Shown in pieces: positions 1 to 10,386 of a stretch of 64,000 bases of DNA (within the stretch, counting starts at the first letter, position 1; each line of letters opens with the position of its first letter). Both the position numbers and the translations under genes were made by a program. The stretch is from contig CP012810.1 in the NCBI GenBank assembly GCA_001936135.1, forward strand, positions 3,162,001-3,226,000, given 5' to 3'. The notes beneath the pieces are model-generated. The model did not search any database and was not told the DNA's origin. It saw only the letters and a program-made list of their open reading frames with translations. Origin of the DNA: Saccharomycopsis fibuligera x Saccharomycopsis cf. fibuligera (taxonomy: Eukaryota; Ascomycota; Saccharomycetes; Ascoideales; Saccharomycopsidaceae).

Positions 1-770
1 CGCTAATAACTCATTTTTTTCCCTATTTTTTCAGATCCCCTTATCCATGAATCTACAGTTTGTAGCTGTTGTAGTATCACACATAACTGTCTGAACGCAC
101 CAATTGATGTACATTTTTACTTGACAGCTTTTCGCTCTTGGGATCCCTGTTTGAGATTTGAACGTTAAGATTGCAAAGAAAAGATGAGCACTAGAATAAA
201 TAAAAAAAAACCCGCTGAGTGTCTGCGCAGTACCGCTACATGACAGATATCAATCTCTTCGGTCGAAAGAAAACTTGGACAGTGCAAAACAAGTAGAGAG
301 AGCAATGCGGCTCGTGCATACTATCTGATCGAAATGTGGACCTTTTGTGGGTTTGCTAATGTATTAAAAATACTGCATTTAATACTTAATTTGGCAGGCT
401 ATTTGACAATTATGTACCTCTGTCCCTCACTCTAATGTAATGCCGCTGCATCTTTTCCTTTAGTTTTCGTAAAGAACGCCAGGGCCACGGAAAAAAAAAA
501 AAAAAAAAAAAAGTAAGAAGCCAAAACAACCCCAAAAAAAAGTAAAAAAAGATGCCCCACTCATTTATCATACAACCATCAGATAAGCTTAAAAGCTAAA
601 CATCTCGCTTAATCCATCTTCCACATTCTTTTAAGTTCATAAGTTCGTGATTTCCTTGCTTCGCCTATCCATTTCTTATACAATCTTTTTCATACCTTTG
701 GCACATTATCACCTTCCTTTATCAGCAATATATCCCTATTGGCTTTTACACACAGAGTGCAAAACCGATA
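1..770. other. Gene-free left end and upstream region of the first zinc-finger gene
   Basis: No open frame here resembles a protein. The stretch contains an uninterrupted A-run near 490-512 and pyrimidine-rich DNA just before the ATG at 771, as expected of a yeast promoter and leader. No tRNA-like fold or repeat was seen. Confidence 0.6.
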
Positions 771-2012
771 ATGTTAAATTGCGCAATGGCAAGAAAAAAC
801 CTCAGAGACAACCGGCCTAGATTGACATGCAGTTTATGCTCTCAACCTCTTCTCAAAACAAGTGAAAGTAGGCATCTTAGAGAACAACACTATAACAAAA
901 AAGCCTATGTCTGCGAGTTTTGTGGCAAGTCATCAGGAAGACCGTTTAATCTCAGAAGACACATACCCAAGTGTGACCAAAACCCGCACAGTATAAAATA
1001 TAAAAGACCTATAGATCAACCTGATCATAATTCAACACAGAATGAAAACAAAACTCCAGCAGATAGCGTAACAAACTCCGCTCCAGTTCAACAGCACGAC
1101 AACAAATCCGATTCTAGTCTAAAGCAGCCACCAAGAAGACGCGGTAGACCGAGAAAAGTCAAAGCCACAGAGAAACTGCAACACTCTAAGCAACAGCAAT
1201 TGCAAAGGCCACAAGAAACGCAACAAGAGGCTAACTTTAGCAATAGCCCAGCTATTGTAAACATGCAACAGACTGTCCCACTTTGGTATCCTCCACCAAG
1301 ACAAGCATTACCTGGCTTTCATTCTTTGCTTTCTTCTCAAATGGAGCCAAATGTAGGTCATTCGCAGCCTTATATGACAGATAAAAGACTGGTAGTGTAT
1401 CCTGTAGAGCCTGAACAAACCCGCTACAGGAGCTCAAGCTTCAATGAAACACAATACCAAACACCAAGCTTTGGTGAAACCCAATATCTCAACAATGGTA
1501 TATTTCGAAGATCGTCTCAACATGAGGCAACAGGCACTTCAGCTATGCAAGGCTCATTTGAAAACACAATAAATACTACTCAAAGAGCGCATAAGCAGGG
1601 CACACAGCAACAGACACGAGTCATGCTACCAAGTATTGAATCAGTGGGACAATATTACCAGCAAGGCGTCTCATTGAGACAATCGCATACTTTGCCTCAA
1701 CCTCATCCGTCACTAGCGCCAGCAATTGATGAGGCAACACTAGCTATGCCAACGCCACCCAATAGCTCTGCCGTGCAGAGTATGTCCGGCGTACAGCCAC
1801 ATTATCATCATCAAAGTGGGCCATCAAACTGCCGGACTCACAGGAGACAGACATCAAGTATCAGTGAGATACTCAATGAGCCGGTTTTGTATGACACTAG
1901 TCAAGGGGAAAGGGAGCCTTCCACTCCTACTGATAGTGATACGAATTCGCCATCAAAAAGTCCTCTTGCCATAGAGCGCTTAATAAATCATGATGAGAGC
2001 CATAATTATTGA
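771..2012 (+). CDS. C2H2/C2HC zinc-finger protein with an AT-hook, probable DNA-binding regulator
   Basis: This 413-residue protein opens with two closely spaced zinc fingers. The first uses Cys20, Cys23, His35 and His40. The second uses Cys48, Cys51, His64 and Cys68, so its last ligand is cysteine. At about residues 121-130 a basic RRRGRPRK segment matches the AT-hook that binds the minor groove of AT-rich DNA. The rest is low-complexity sequence rich in Gln, Ser, Pro and Asn, typical of yeast transcription factors. The ATG at 771 is the first in frame and lies directly before the fingers. I do not recognise an orthologue. A nuclear DNA-binding role is inferred from the domains; the target genes are unknown. 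Confidence 0.75.
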   Translation: MLNCAMARKNLRDNRPRLTCSLCSQPLLKTSESRHLREQHYNKKAYVCEFCGKSSGRPFNLRRHIPKCDQNPHSIKYKRPIDQPDHNSTQNENKTPADSVTNSAPVQQHDNKSDSSLKQPPRRRGRPRKVKATEKLQHSKQQQLQRPQETQQEANFSNSPAIVNMQQTVPLWYPPPRQALPGFHSLLSSQMEPNVGHSQPYMTDKRLVVYPVEPEQTRYRSSSFNETQYQTPSFGETQYLNNGIFRRSSQHEATGTSAMQGSFENTINTTQRAHKQGTQQQTRVMLPSIESVGQYYQQGVSLRQSHTLPQPHPSLAPAIDEATLAMPTPPNSSAVQSMSGVQPHYHHQSGPSNCRTHRRQTSSISEILNEPVLYDTSQGEREPSTPTDSDTNSPSKSPLAIERLINHDESHNY

Positions 2013-4345
2013 ATATGCGCTTTCTGTAGTTACTGTAATTCTATTCCTTTTGTTTTCAATTTAGTTTTTGTTAGATTTTTGTTAAATTTTTGTTTTCTTT
2101 GGTTGGGTTCTCGGGTTGGGTTCTTCGGTTCTGGTTGTTTTTGTTTGTCCCAACAATATATAGTGCGACCAATAAATTTGAGGTGTAGCTTGTTGTTAAA
2201 AAGCGCTCTTGTAAACGAAGAAACTGCCAAGCTGGTAAAAAAAAAAAAAAAAAGGATCAAGACAGTTCTGCCACTCACAAAAGTTGAAAATAATTGAGCC
2301 TTGATGATTCCGTAAGAGCTCTTTTTAATAAACAAGCACATTCAGTGCTGTTGTACCACAAAAATAAGCTCAAGTTTACTGTCCTTCGAAAGGCAAAACA
2401 GGAGTCAAAAAGTGTAAACTTCAAGGCGCTTCAAGATGCCCAAAATGCATGAGAGTAAAAAATCCGCAACCCCAGTGCATTTCTATCCATTAAAATAACA
2501 TAATCTTCAGTTAAATGACCCAAAAAGACCAAATATTCGTGGAGGTATGAAGCTTCAAATAACGGTAGTTTGCAGGTAAAAAGGGGTTTTTGCTAAGAAG
2601 GAAAAAAATTGGGAGAAAAACCAATATGCAAGCTTTCCCTCCTCATACAAAAATTCCAGGACACTCGCAAACAGTTAACGCTCATCCCTGGAGACAGGGC
2701 AAGTAACCAAACAGCACTGTTGTACACACGCGTAAATGACTAACTGGCACCACGTCTATCTCTTGTGGATTCTCACCAGCATCAAGAGACCGTTGTGCGA
2801 GGAAATGTGTCAATATTGTAGAGCGTAGCAGAATACTGATGTAAATGACTTGATTTCGAATCTGCTGGATTTTGCCTTTATTTTATCATTTTATTGAATT
2901 AGGGCTTCCCAAATCCTCAAGCGTAGCGCTATTATTTAAAGTTTCAACTACTAGTAAAATTTGGCTATAGCGTTTGCCTCAAAATGAGACTAGGCTAAAG
3001 TACCGCGAAGCTTAATCTGCTATAATACTAAAATGACTTTGCCACGATAATACTCATAAAGACATAGTTTCGCCACCAGCAAAACAACGTTAAAGACACT
3101 TTGTTAGCTGTCCCTATGGGGACAGCGTGAGAGATTATTATAGTAATTTCAGCGTTGAAAGTTCACTGTAATAGGATTTGTTTCGTACGCTTCTATGCAG
3201 ACCGACCTGTCATATAATTTAAGGGCTTCTTCCCCCGCTTCGGTTCAAATGCGTAGTGTGATATATCAGAAAGTGAAGAACCCGAACTTTGAAACTGCAC
3301 TTTAATGGCCTGTTACGGTCTGCAAACGTGCAGTGACAGCAAGTTATGTGACATGTATTCCTAATAATGAAGTTGATGCTCTGCTCATTATACACATGTG
3401 CACACCCCAACATGGTACGCTTCAACAAAGCATAGTTGATGCCGGTGTAGGTTCTTATTCATCAGTAAGTTGATTGTGTCTTGCAGTGAAACAGTCTCTC
3501 TACAAAGGGAAGCTAAAGCTGCAAAATTGTGTCGGCAAAGATGAAATTTTGCGATTCGAACAGCTAGTATGACAGGTTGAGCCACCAAGTTAATCAGTAG
3601 CCATTAGCAGATATATCATTTTTGAAAAATTTCTTTGCTATGCTTCTGATGCACTTATCGCTGCTTCATTAAATTGCGTACCCTTATTTGCACGCACTAT
3701 TATGCCGATCACTGAGCTATACCAGTCTTGTGTAGCCCCAATCAAAACTTCTGCTTATAGTCCAGCTACTTAAAATAAAATATTGATCGACAGACTTCAC
3801 ACATGTGTTCACAGAACCCTTTTTTCTTCTCCGGGGACAGCACTGTTCACTGTTCACTGCTTTTTTCATCCACCATTGCCAACATGCATCTTTTCAAACA
3901 TTTTTAGAACGCACTGTGGTTGTGTCAAGAATGATCTACTTTAAAATTTTCAGAAGTAGTAGCAGCAGCTGTCGAGGCCCCAGTTAGTAGGTTGTGGTAT
4001 TTTTAGAACACTATACACATTATACTACTGTAGTTTTCAGCAAGACGAGCAGACGAAATAGGGAAAAAAAGTGCTCGAGAATTTCGTCAAAACTCCAAAA
4101 TCAGCTTTACTTCAGGACGTAAATAAACACATAATGTGCTAAATTAAGGAAAGGCAATTCAATATTTAAATAACTCTATCTCGAAGATTTTTGCTGGTTC
4201 ACTAATTTAATTAAAATTAAAAATTATCAATAAAATCATATAATCCTTTTAATCACTATAACAACAATTTAGCAAACTCTTCTTAGTTATCCTACTTTTT
4301 CCTAGCCTGTTTTCTTTTTAAATAAAGCTATCAACCTTTAACAAA
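2013..4345. other. Long 2.3-kb intergenic stretch between two zinc-finger genes
   Basis: Only short spurious frames occur here, with no recognisable protein, tRNA or repeat. An A-run lies near 2239-2254. It is long for a yeast spacer, which is often true of regulatory genes with complex promoters. An unannotated non-coding RNA cannot be excluded from sequence alone. Confidence 0.5.
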
Positions 4346-5056
4346 ATGCCTAAAGTAATCTCTTGTATCCAATGCGGCCAACAATTCAGCAACGAGACCG
4401 CAGCAAAAAAGCATGTCACTAGAAGTCACATCCCATCAAAACCATGTACTCTTTGTGGTAAAGGATTCACAAGAAAGGATAACTTGGTCAGACATCTTCA
4501 AATGCACCATGGCAAACAAGAACGTCAAGCAGTAATGGATAACATTCGCTCCAGAGACGCGGTTGCTACATATAGAGTCCAGGATAGCAGAAACTATCTT
4601 CAAAAGTTAGTGGACATTAACGTTCATTATAGAGATTTTTACATTGCTGGAAATGCATTTGAAAGCAATTTTACTGGCCCAAACTATTATTCTGGTACTG
4701 TATCGTCATTCGGTAATGAAGCCGGTGGTGGTGGTTATTTTGACTCTTTGTCTACATTCATGGAGCCAAGATCCTCCCAAATGCCACCATTTGGTCAAGA
4801 TCCTGCTTTTAATGGGATGGGGTTTGCTTCTTCAAAAGGTTCGGCTGCTAGTGCTAATACCAATGCTGGATTCCCTGGCGGATTTCCAGCAGAAGTGGGA
4901 TTTCAGCAATCTGGTTTCTCTGGGGCTAGTTTTCCCGGTGGAAACATTTCCGGATTATCAGGCAACGGGTTTGATTTTGACGGTAACTTGAGCGGAAATG
5001 AAAGTTTCGACGACTTGTTCAATTTTACAATGTCGCAACATAATCACCATTTTTGA
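4346..5056 (+). CDS. Small two-finger C2H2 zinc-finger protein, probable transcription factor
   Basis: This 236-residue protein has two classical C2H2 fingers at its extreme N-terminus: Cys7, Cys10, His23, His28, then Cys34, Cys37, His50 and His54/55. The second has the usual GKGFTRKDNLVRH helix. The remainder is rich in Gly, Phe, Ser and Asn with no catalytic motif and resembles a flexible activation domain. The ATG at 4346 follows an AT-rich leader. It has the same strand and layout as the gene at 771 (two N-terminal fingers and a disordered tail), but the fingers differ enough that recent duplication is not evident. A nuclear DNA-binding role is inferred; orthologue and targets are not recognised. 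Confidence 0.75.
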   Translation: MPKVISCIQCGQQFSNETAAKKHVTRSHIPSKPCTLCGKGFTRKDNLVRHLQMHHGKQERQAVMDNIRSRDAVATYRVQDSRNYLQKLVDINVHYRDFYIAGNAFESNFTGPNYYSGTVSSFGNEAGGGGYFDSLSTFMEPRSSQMPPFGQDPAFNGMGFASSKGSAASANTNAGFPGGFPAEVGFQQSGFSGASFPGGNISGLSGNGFDFDGNLSGNESFDDLFNFTMSQHNHHF

Positions 5057-5929
5057 GCAACGAAAATGGAGCTTACACAGTGCCGGTCTCTTTTGTTTTT
5101 ATTTTTGTTTTGCTGTTGTTGCTTGGATAGTATCAATGGTTTGTTTTCAACAACTTGCGAGTTTTAATTCTTTTTCATGGCTCTTATCTTCAGTTCTCTT
5201 TCTTGCATTCAATTCTCTTTTCAGCTATTGTATCGCTCAGGCAGTGCCTATGTTATGTATAATTTTTTTTCCCCCTTTGCATTTGTTTTGGTACTATGCT
5301 AGTTTTCCTAGACTTTACTTCAATTCTTTTTCACTCATATACTATAGAAATTTTTTTCCATAATCAATAATCGTGTATTAGCTTAAGCTACAAACTTGTA
5401 ACTATTCTGTAAACTAATTTCATCAATGTGGCAAGTCAGAAGTCCATGCTCACTACACTATGGTCATGTTGAGAAAAGAATCAACCAAACACCCGCACAC
5501 CGCATAAAAACCCAAACCCCAAAGGGCGCTAATATCCGGGCAATCCCAGAAACCCACACACTACGGGAGGAAAAGCGCCGATTGGCACTCAACAGCCTCT
5601 TGGCCCGTGAAGCTTCGTGGAAATAGCGAAAGACAAAAAAAAAAAGGGAAAAAGTCGCTGGCAAAAACACTGGCAATCCTGACTCGCCATACGACAACTG
5701 CAGACCATAGTAAACACGTCTTATCTCGGCACACGCAGACATAATATTATACAATAGTACTTTTGCTTAGTCTTTCATTTTCAGAGGAAAACTAAATACG
5801 CGCTATTGGGTTTGTGTTTTGACATTTAGACATTATTGCTATTAACTTGTTAACCTAGCAACATACGCACCAACGCCAACGCCAACGCCAACGCCAACGC
5901 AACAGCAGCAACAGCAGCAGCAGCCAGTC
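5057..5929. other. Intergenic region and PAT1 leader
   Basis: The first part is T-rich 3' flank of the zinc-finger gene. Around 5500-5620 base composition becomes distinctly more GC-rich than the surroundings, then returns to AT-rich. The last 60 bases are a repeat-bearing leader, listed separately. No gene was seen. Confidence 0.55.
5871..5925 (+). repeat. Hexanucleotide (CAACGC)5 followed by CAG-rich repeat in the PAT1 5' leader
   Basis: Five perfect copies of CAACGC at 5871-5900 are followed by a run of CAG and CAA triplets to 5925, ending four bases before the PAT1 ATG at 5930. The tract lies in the likely 5' untranslated region and contains no ATG, so it is not part of the protein. Such a tract is prone to length polymorphism. 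Confidence 0.9.
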
Positions 5930-8584
5930 ATGTCTTTTTTCGGATTTGACCCCTCGTTGCCGGACAATGCTGATACTGTTGATTTTCAAGAAACTTATGA
6001 AGGTTTAGGTGAACAGCTCGGAGATAACGATGAATTCAATGATGAAACTTTTGGTACCGATATCAATGCTATTGGGAAAGATTTTAATTTTGGCGGCCGT
6101 GGCGGTCAAGAACAGATAAACAAAGTTGATCCTAATGTTTCTTATGCGCAAATTGCTAAAACCATTCATCCTAATGTGAAAGCATCTGAGCCAGAAGAAG
6201 ACGTATTGAAGCCCGAAGATTCGTTGTGGGATACTCCACCACCTTCAGAGAAGCAAGAACCAGCTAAAAAGGTGTTATCATTGGAAGAGCTTGAAGCAAG
6301 CTTGAGTACCAGTAATAACAACAGTAACAACAGTAACAATAATTTCCAGCAACAACAACCAATAGGTCTTCCACCACAGTCTGTGTATCCAGCACCATTT
6401 GGATACGGCAGTGTGCCACCAGGAATGAACTTCAATGGTGGATTACCACCAAACCAAAACAATGGATACATGGGCTATCCTGGTGGTTATCCCCCACCAC
6501 CACCAAACGCTAATGTTATTGGTGGACTTCCACCACCAGCAGGCTTCCCACCAATGCCAAATGGTCCACCACCGGCGCAAAATGGTCAAAATTTTATAAT
6601 TCCACTGGGGGCTCAACAACAGAATCCGGAGTTTAATCATCCTATTTCGCTTCAAAGCCAACAATTACCTGTCCATCAGCAGCAAGTTCCACCACAACAA
6701 GAAGCTCAGGGGGCTCATCAAAAGAAAGAACTTGATTTGAATCAATTTCCACTTCTTGGAGCTCAAGCCGCTACTCAACAACTTCATCAATCACAAGTAC
6801 CACAGCAACAGCAACAACAACAGCAACAACAACAACAGCAACACCATCACCAATTCCAGCAACCTCCAAACCAACATCAAAACTTTAACGACAACCGTTA
6901 TAACAATAATGGCGGTAACAATAACAGATATCATAATAATAACGACTACCATCGCAGATATAACAGTGGTAACAGTGCGGAAAACAAGCAACAACAACAA
7001 CAACAACAACAGCAACAGCAACCGCACCAACAACCACAACCTGCCAACTTGACCCCTGAAGAACAAGAAAAGTTAAACATCAAGACGAAAAAACTTGAAA
7101 GAATTATTAAATACAACAATATTATGAGTCCAAGGGATAAAGACTTTGTCACTAGATTTCAAATCTCTCATATTGTCACTGACGATCCATACAATGAAGA
7201 TTTTTATTTTCAAATATTCAAAGCTATTAGATCGCAAAGCACCTATGAAGATTCTTCGTTGAACTCTATTGCTCAATACTACTTGGAGCACTCTGGACAC
7301 AGGTTGGGCGGTAAGTACAAGAGAGCCGATGTAGCATTGCAAAGAATGCAACAGCAAGTCACAAAGGCAGTAACGGTTGCTAAAGAAAGACCTAAAAATT
7401 CTCAATACACTAAAGAAGGATCATTGGGTAAGATTAGTTTTGGTAATGGTAAGACTCCAAGAAAACAGTTAGAAGTGTTCAAGAAGGAGATTGAAGCTAA
7501 TGCGGAGAATGCTGATGCTAAGGGGAATCCGCTTGTTAGTAATCTTTTTGTTAATTTTGACAATAAGGATAAAGCCAATATTAAGTTGAGCAACAATGTT
7601 ATATTGACTTGTTTGGAAAGAACTTATGCTAATGTTTTGAAATTGGAAGCTCAGGAGAAGAACAATGAAGAATTAAATGTTGCTGAATTGTGGGAATCTC
7701 TTCATATTTCCAACGAAGTGGTCAACGAACATGGGGAGAGAATTTCTGGAACAATTGATGAATTGAAAGAAAACATTTTTATTTCGTATTTTAACTATGA
7801 TAAGGGGATTAAGTTGTTTCCAAGAATCTTGAGATATTTGACTCAAGACCAAAAATTCAAGTTGATTGAAAATATCTTTAAGAAGATTTCGTTACTTAAA
7901 CTTCTCAATGATTCTTCCTATGATCATTATTATGCACAGACTGAATCGACTCGTGTCAAGATTGACAAAAAAGTTGACTTGTTTTCTAACTTGATTTTAA
8001 AGTTTATCATTGCTTTTATCTCCAATGATTTGAAATTCAACGATATTATCAAGTTGATTATTGGATTGATCAATTATAACAGCTTGGTCAAATTGTTACC
8101 AAACAAGATTGGATTGACGTTAATCACGATTTTGATCTCCAAGATTGAGTTAATCAAGCAAGATATTAATATTATGAGCAGTGACTTGATCATATGGAGC
8201 AACATTTACGACAAGTTGTTCAATAGCTTAGTCGGCAAATTGATTAACGTTTTCCCAAAGAAATTGTACGTTGATGATGATGTATCTTTGATCAAAGACT
8301 CTGCAAACGCTAGTGCCGATAACGGCAAAAGTAGAGTGTTTGATGATTCATACATTTGGCATTTCCTTGCCTCATTGGCCCTTGCTGGGAAATTGCAACA
8401 TCAAAGAATAATTGTTGACGAAGCTAGAGAAAAAGTGTTTGAGTGTCTTGCATTTGCTAAAAAGTTAAGCGAAGATGCAGTTTATAAAGAAGAATCGGTA
8501 AAGAGATTTACCAATTTGAATTTGTTCTTGAATGTTATGGGATTGAATGTTTCTGATACGGGTGATATCACAGAGTTAAAGTAA
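5930..8584 (+). CDS. PAT1: Pat1, mRNA decapping activator and P-body scaffold
   Basis: This 884-residue protein begins MSFFGFDPSLP and has the acidic N-terminal Pat1 region (FQETYEGL, FNDETFG). In the family this region bears the Dhh1-binding motif. A long Pro/Gln/Asn-rich middle (about residues 125-370) includes two glutamine runs. The conserved Pat1 core and helical C-terminal domain follow from about residue 375 (KLERIIKYNNIMSPRDKDF onward). Pat1 bridges the Lsm1-7 ring, Dhh1 and Dcp1-Dcp2 to promote decapping and translational repression of deadenylated mRNA in cytoplasmic P-bodies. It is somewhat longer than baker's yeast Pat1, mainly through low-complexity expansion. The start is the first in-frame ATG after the repeat leader. 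In-frame CTG codons, as in the IIP-CTG-G segment, should be read as Ser in a CTG-clade host. Confidence 0.93.
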   Translation: MSFFGFDPSLPDNADTVDFQETYEGLGEQLGDNDEFNDETFGTDINAIGKDFNFGGRGGQEQINKVDPNVSYAQIAKTIHPNVKASEPEEDVLKPEDSLWDTPPPSEKQEPAKKVLSLEELEASLSTSNNNSNNSNNNFQQQQPIGLPPQSVYPAPFGYGSVPPGMNFNGGLPPNQNNGYMGYPGGYPPPPPNANVIGGLPPPAGFPPMPNGPPPAQNGQNFIIPLGAQQQNPEFNHPISLQSQQLPVHQQQVPPQQEAQGAHQKKELDLNQFPLLGAQAATQQLHQSQVPQQQQQQQQQQQQQHHHQFQQPPNQHQNFNDNRYNNNGGNNNRYHNNNDYHRRYNSGNSAENKQQQQQQQQQQQPHQQPQPANLTPEEQEKLNIKTKKLERIIKYNNIMSPRDKDFVTRFQISHIVTDDPYNEDFYFQIFKAIRSQSTYEDSSLNSIAQYYLEHSGHRLGGKYKRADVALQRMQQQVTKAVTVAKERPKNSQYTKEGSLGKISFGNGKTPRKQLEVFKKEIEANAENADAKGNPLVSNLFVNFDNKDKANIKLSNNVILTCLERTYANVLKLEAQEKNNEELNVAELWESLHISNEVVNEHGERISGTIDELKENIFISYFNYDKGIKLFPRILRYLTQDQKFKLIENIFKKISLLKLLNDSSYDHYYAQTESTRVKIDKKVDLFSNLILKFIIAFISNDLKFNDIIKLIIGLINYNSLVKLLPNKIGLTLITILISKIELIKQDINIMSSDLIIWSNIYDKLFNSLVGKLINVFPKKLYVDDDVSLIKDSANASADNGKSRVFDDSYIWHFLASLALAGKLQHQRIIVDEAREKVFECLAFAKKLSEDAVYKEESVKRFTNLNLFLNVMGLNVSDTGDITELK

Positions 8585-9289
8585 GTCTTTTTGGAGGCTG
8601 AATAACAAACTTGATAAAAACAAAACTGCAAGAATTGACAAACTTAAAAAAAAATGCTTGTTAAAAAAAAAAAAAAGAAAAAAAAAAAAAAACACAATTA
8701 AAAGAGTTAATGTTGCAAACTTAAACACTCAGTTAAGAGAATGAGTGTGTGAATTGTTTTTTTTTTTTTTTTTCTTCTTGTTCTTCTCTTTCGCACAGCA
8801 GTAAACTGGTGGAACTTATTGCTATTTGAATAAGAATGTAATTAATTGATTGATCGATTGATGATGAAATGGAATTTACAGTGAAAAAAAAATTGTAACT
8901 TATTAATTTATTTATTTATATTGTTTTTATTTTATGTATCAAATTATCATGTTGGTTTTTTTTTTGTACTCCACTTTATCAAAGCTTGTATCTGTAGTTT
9001 GTGTGTGTATCTATGGACTACACGATGAGGAACAGCTTGACGTGCTTGACGTTAAGAGCCCGCCTTTAAGATGCGGTGATGCCGCAACGGAGCTACTAGC
9101 AAGAAAAACGGAAAATAAGGAAAGTGAGGCAGGCAGTAAGCGATATACTTGCAGTAAACAGCGATGCATTTAAGGCGAGAGAAAGTGTGTGATCTACTGT
9201 AAGCTTGACCAGACACCACCTGGAATAATCGGAATACTGCCCTGTCACAACCGCAACTGCAATCACAATCAAAGCAATATTGCAGAATA
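8585..9289. other. Intergenic region between PAT1 and SFT2
   Basis: It holds broken A-runs (about 8648-8692), a T-run near 8757-8773 and a short ATTG-type tetranucleotide stretch near 8839-8865. These fit 3'-end formation signals and promoter spacer DNA. No gene was seen. Confidence 0.6.
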
Positions 9290-9955
9290 ATGAAATTCAC
9301 TGACTTGTTCAAAAGAGACCAAGCAATACGGATTGAGGAGGAGCCGCTCCCGCCCCCAGTAACACACACCACCAACACCAACACATCAACAACAACTCCC
9401 TCTTCATCAACGTCACCATTCAATGTCAACTTCAGCAATCTCAATCCATTCAAAAACTATGGCCCTATTCAACTACCATTGACTGAAGAAGCAGAAGAAC
9501 AAGTAACTAACGAGAGCGGGCCCCTCAACCTCAGCAAATGGGACCGACTAATCATCTTTGGCATCTTCCTCCTAGGAGCAGTTGTCTGCTACGCCATCTG
9601 TATATTCATGTTCCCCATCCTTTCTCTAAAGCCACGCAAGTTCATCTCGTTGTGGACCCTAGGCTCAGTTTTCTTCCTAGTGAGCTTCGCCGTGCTCCAA
9701 GGCTTTACGCAATACGTGAAGCATTTGTTTTCTGGACCGAGAATAGCCTTCACGGCGGCGTTCTTGGGCAGCATTGGGCTTACAATGTACTCGTCGCTTG
9801 TGCTCCACAGCACGGTGTTGGCGATTGTGTTTGCGGTGGTGCAGCTAGTGGCCCAGTTGAGCTATACGGTGAGTTACTTCCCTTTCGGAAGGCAGACGTT
9901 GGGATTCACGTCAAGGGTGGCGTTGTCGCAGGCCGAGAGCTGGATCAATAGCTGA
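9290..9955 (+). CDS. SFT2: Sft2-family Golgi membrane transport protein
   Basis: This 221-residue protein has a soluble N-terminus of about 82 residues (Thr/Asn/Ser-rich in the middle) followed by four hydrophobic segments at roughly 86-110, 118-140, 148-170 and 172-195. The family signatures are present: the KWDRLIIFG entry to segment 1, the PRKF turn, and the SYFPFGRQTL tail. In yeast, Sft2 is a tetraspanning Golgi protein that acts with Got1 in fusion of endosome-derived vesicles with the late Golgi. The start ATG precedes an MKFTDLF motif. The neighbours PAT1 and RTG1 are functionally unrelated. Confidence 0.92.
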   Translation: MKFTDLFKRDQAIRIEEEPLPPPVTHTTNTNTSTTTPSSSTSPFNVNFSNLNPFKNYGPIQLPLTEEAEEQVTNESGPLNLSKWDRLIIFGIFLLGAVVCYAICIFMFPILSLKPRKFISLWTLGSVFFLVSFAVLQGFTQYVKHLFSGPRIAFTAAFLGSIGLTMYSSLVLHSTVLAIVFAVVQLVAQLSYTVSYFPFGRQTLGFTSRVALSQAESWINS

Positions 9956-10386
9956 AGGGTCTATTAGCTTATATAGCTGGTAATTTGTTGACATTGTGTC
10001 GCATGTGTCTTTGTTTTTGGTTTGTTAGTAAGCTCGCTGCGGAATGGGCACGGTCCGGAGAGCACGGGTGGCGGGGGACGGAATGTCTGTTTTTTGTTTT
10101 TGTTTCTGTTATTATTATTATTATAATTATAATTATTACGATTATCATCAACACCAATTACGCTTATTGCTTGTAGACCAGTGCTATCCATTACCACTCT
10201 GTTGTACACACACACACACACACACACTGCTGTTACACGAAACGCTCCCACGGCCAAGCGTCCTGCTTCTGTTACAGCCCAACACTTTCAGTCCTTCCAC
10301 TCTACAAACTTGCCGTTTCTTGTTTCCTTCCCTTCATTTTGCCATCCTTCGTGTACACCATCTCCTTCTACTCTCCATATGATACA
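9956..10386. other. SFT2-RTG1 spacer with two microsatellites
   Basis: A trinucleotide TTA/ATT tract runs at about 10110-10150 and an (AC)n tract at about 10206-10227. A reading frame runs through the RTG1 leader from a TTG at 10339, but it has no ATG before 10387. No other gene was seen. Confidence 0.7.

Noticed and set aside
10339-10386. Upstream extension of RTG1 by 16 codons
   Set aside because: The extension starts at TTG; the first ATG is at 10387 and the extension is not conserved-looking.
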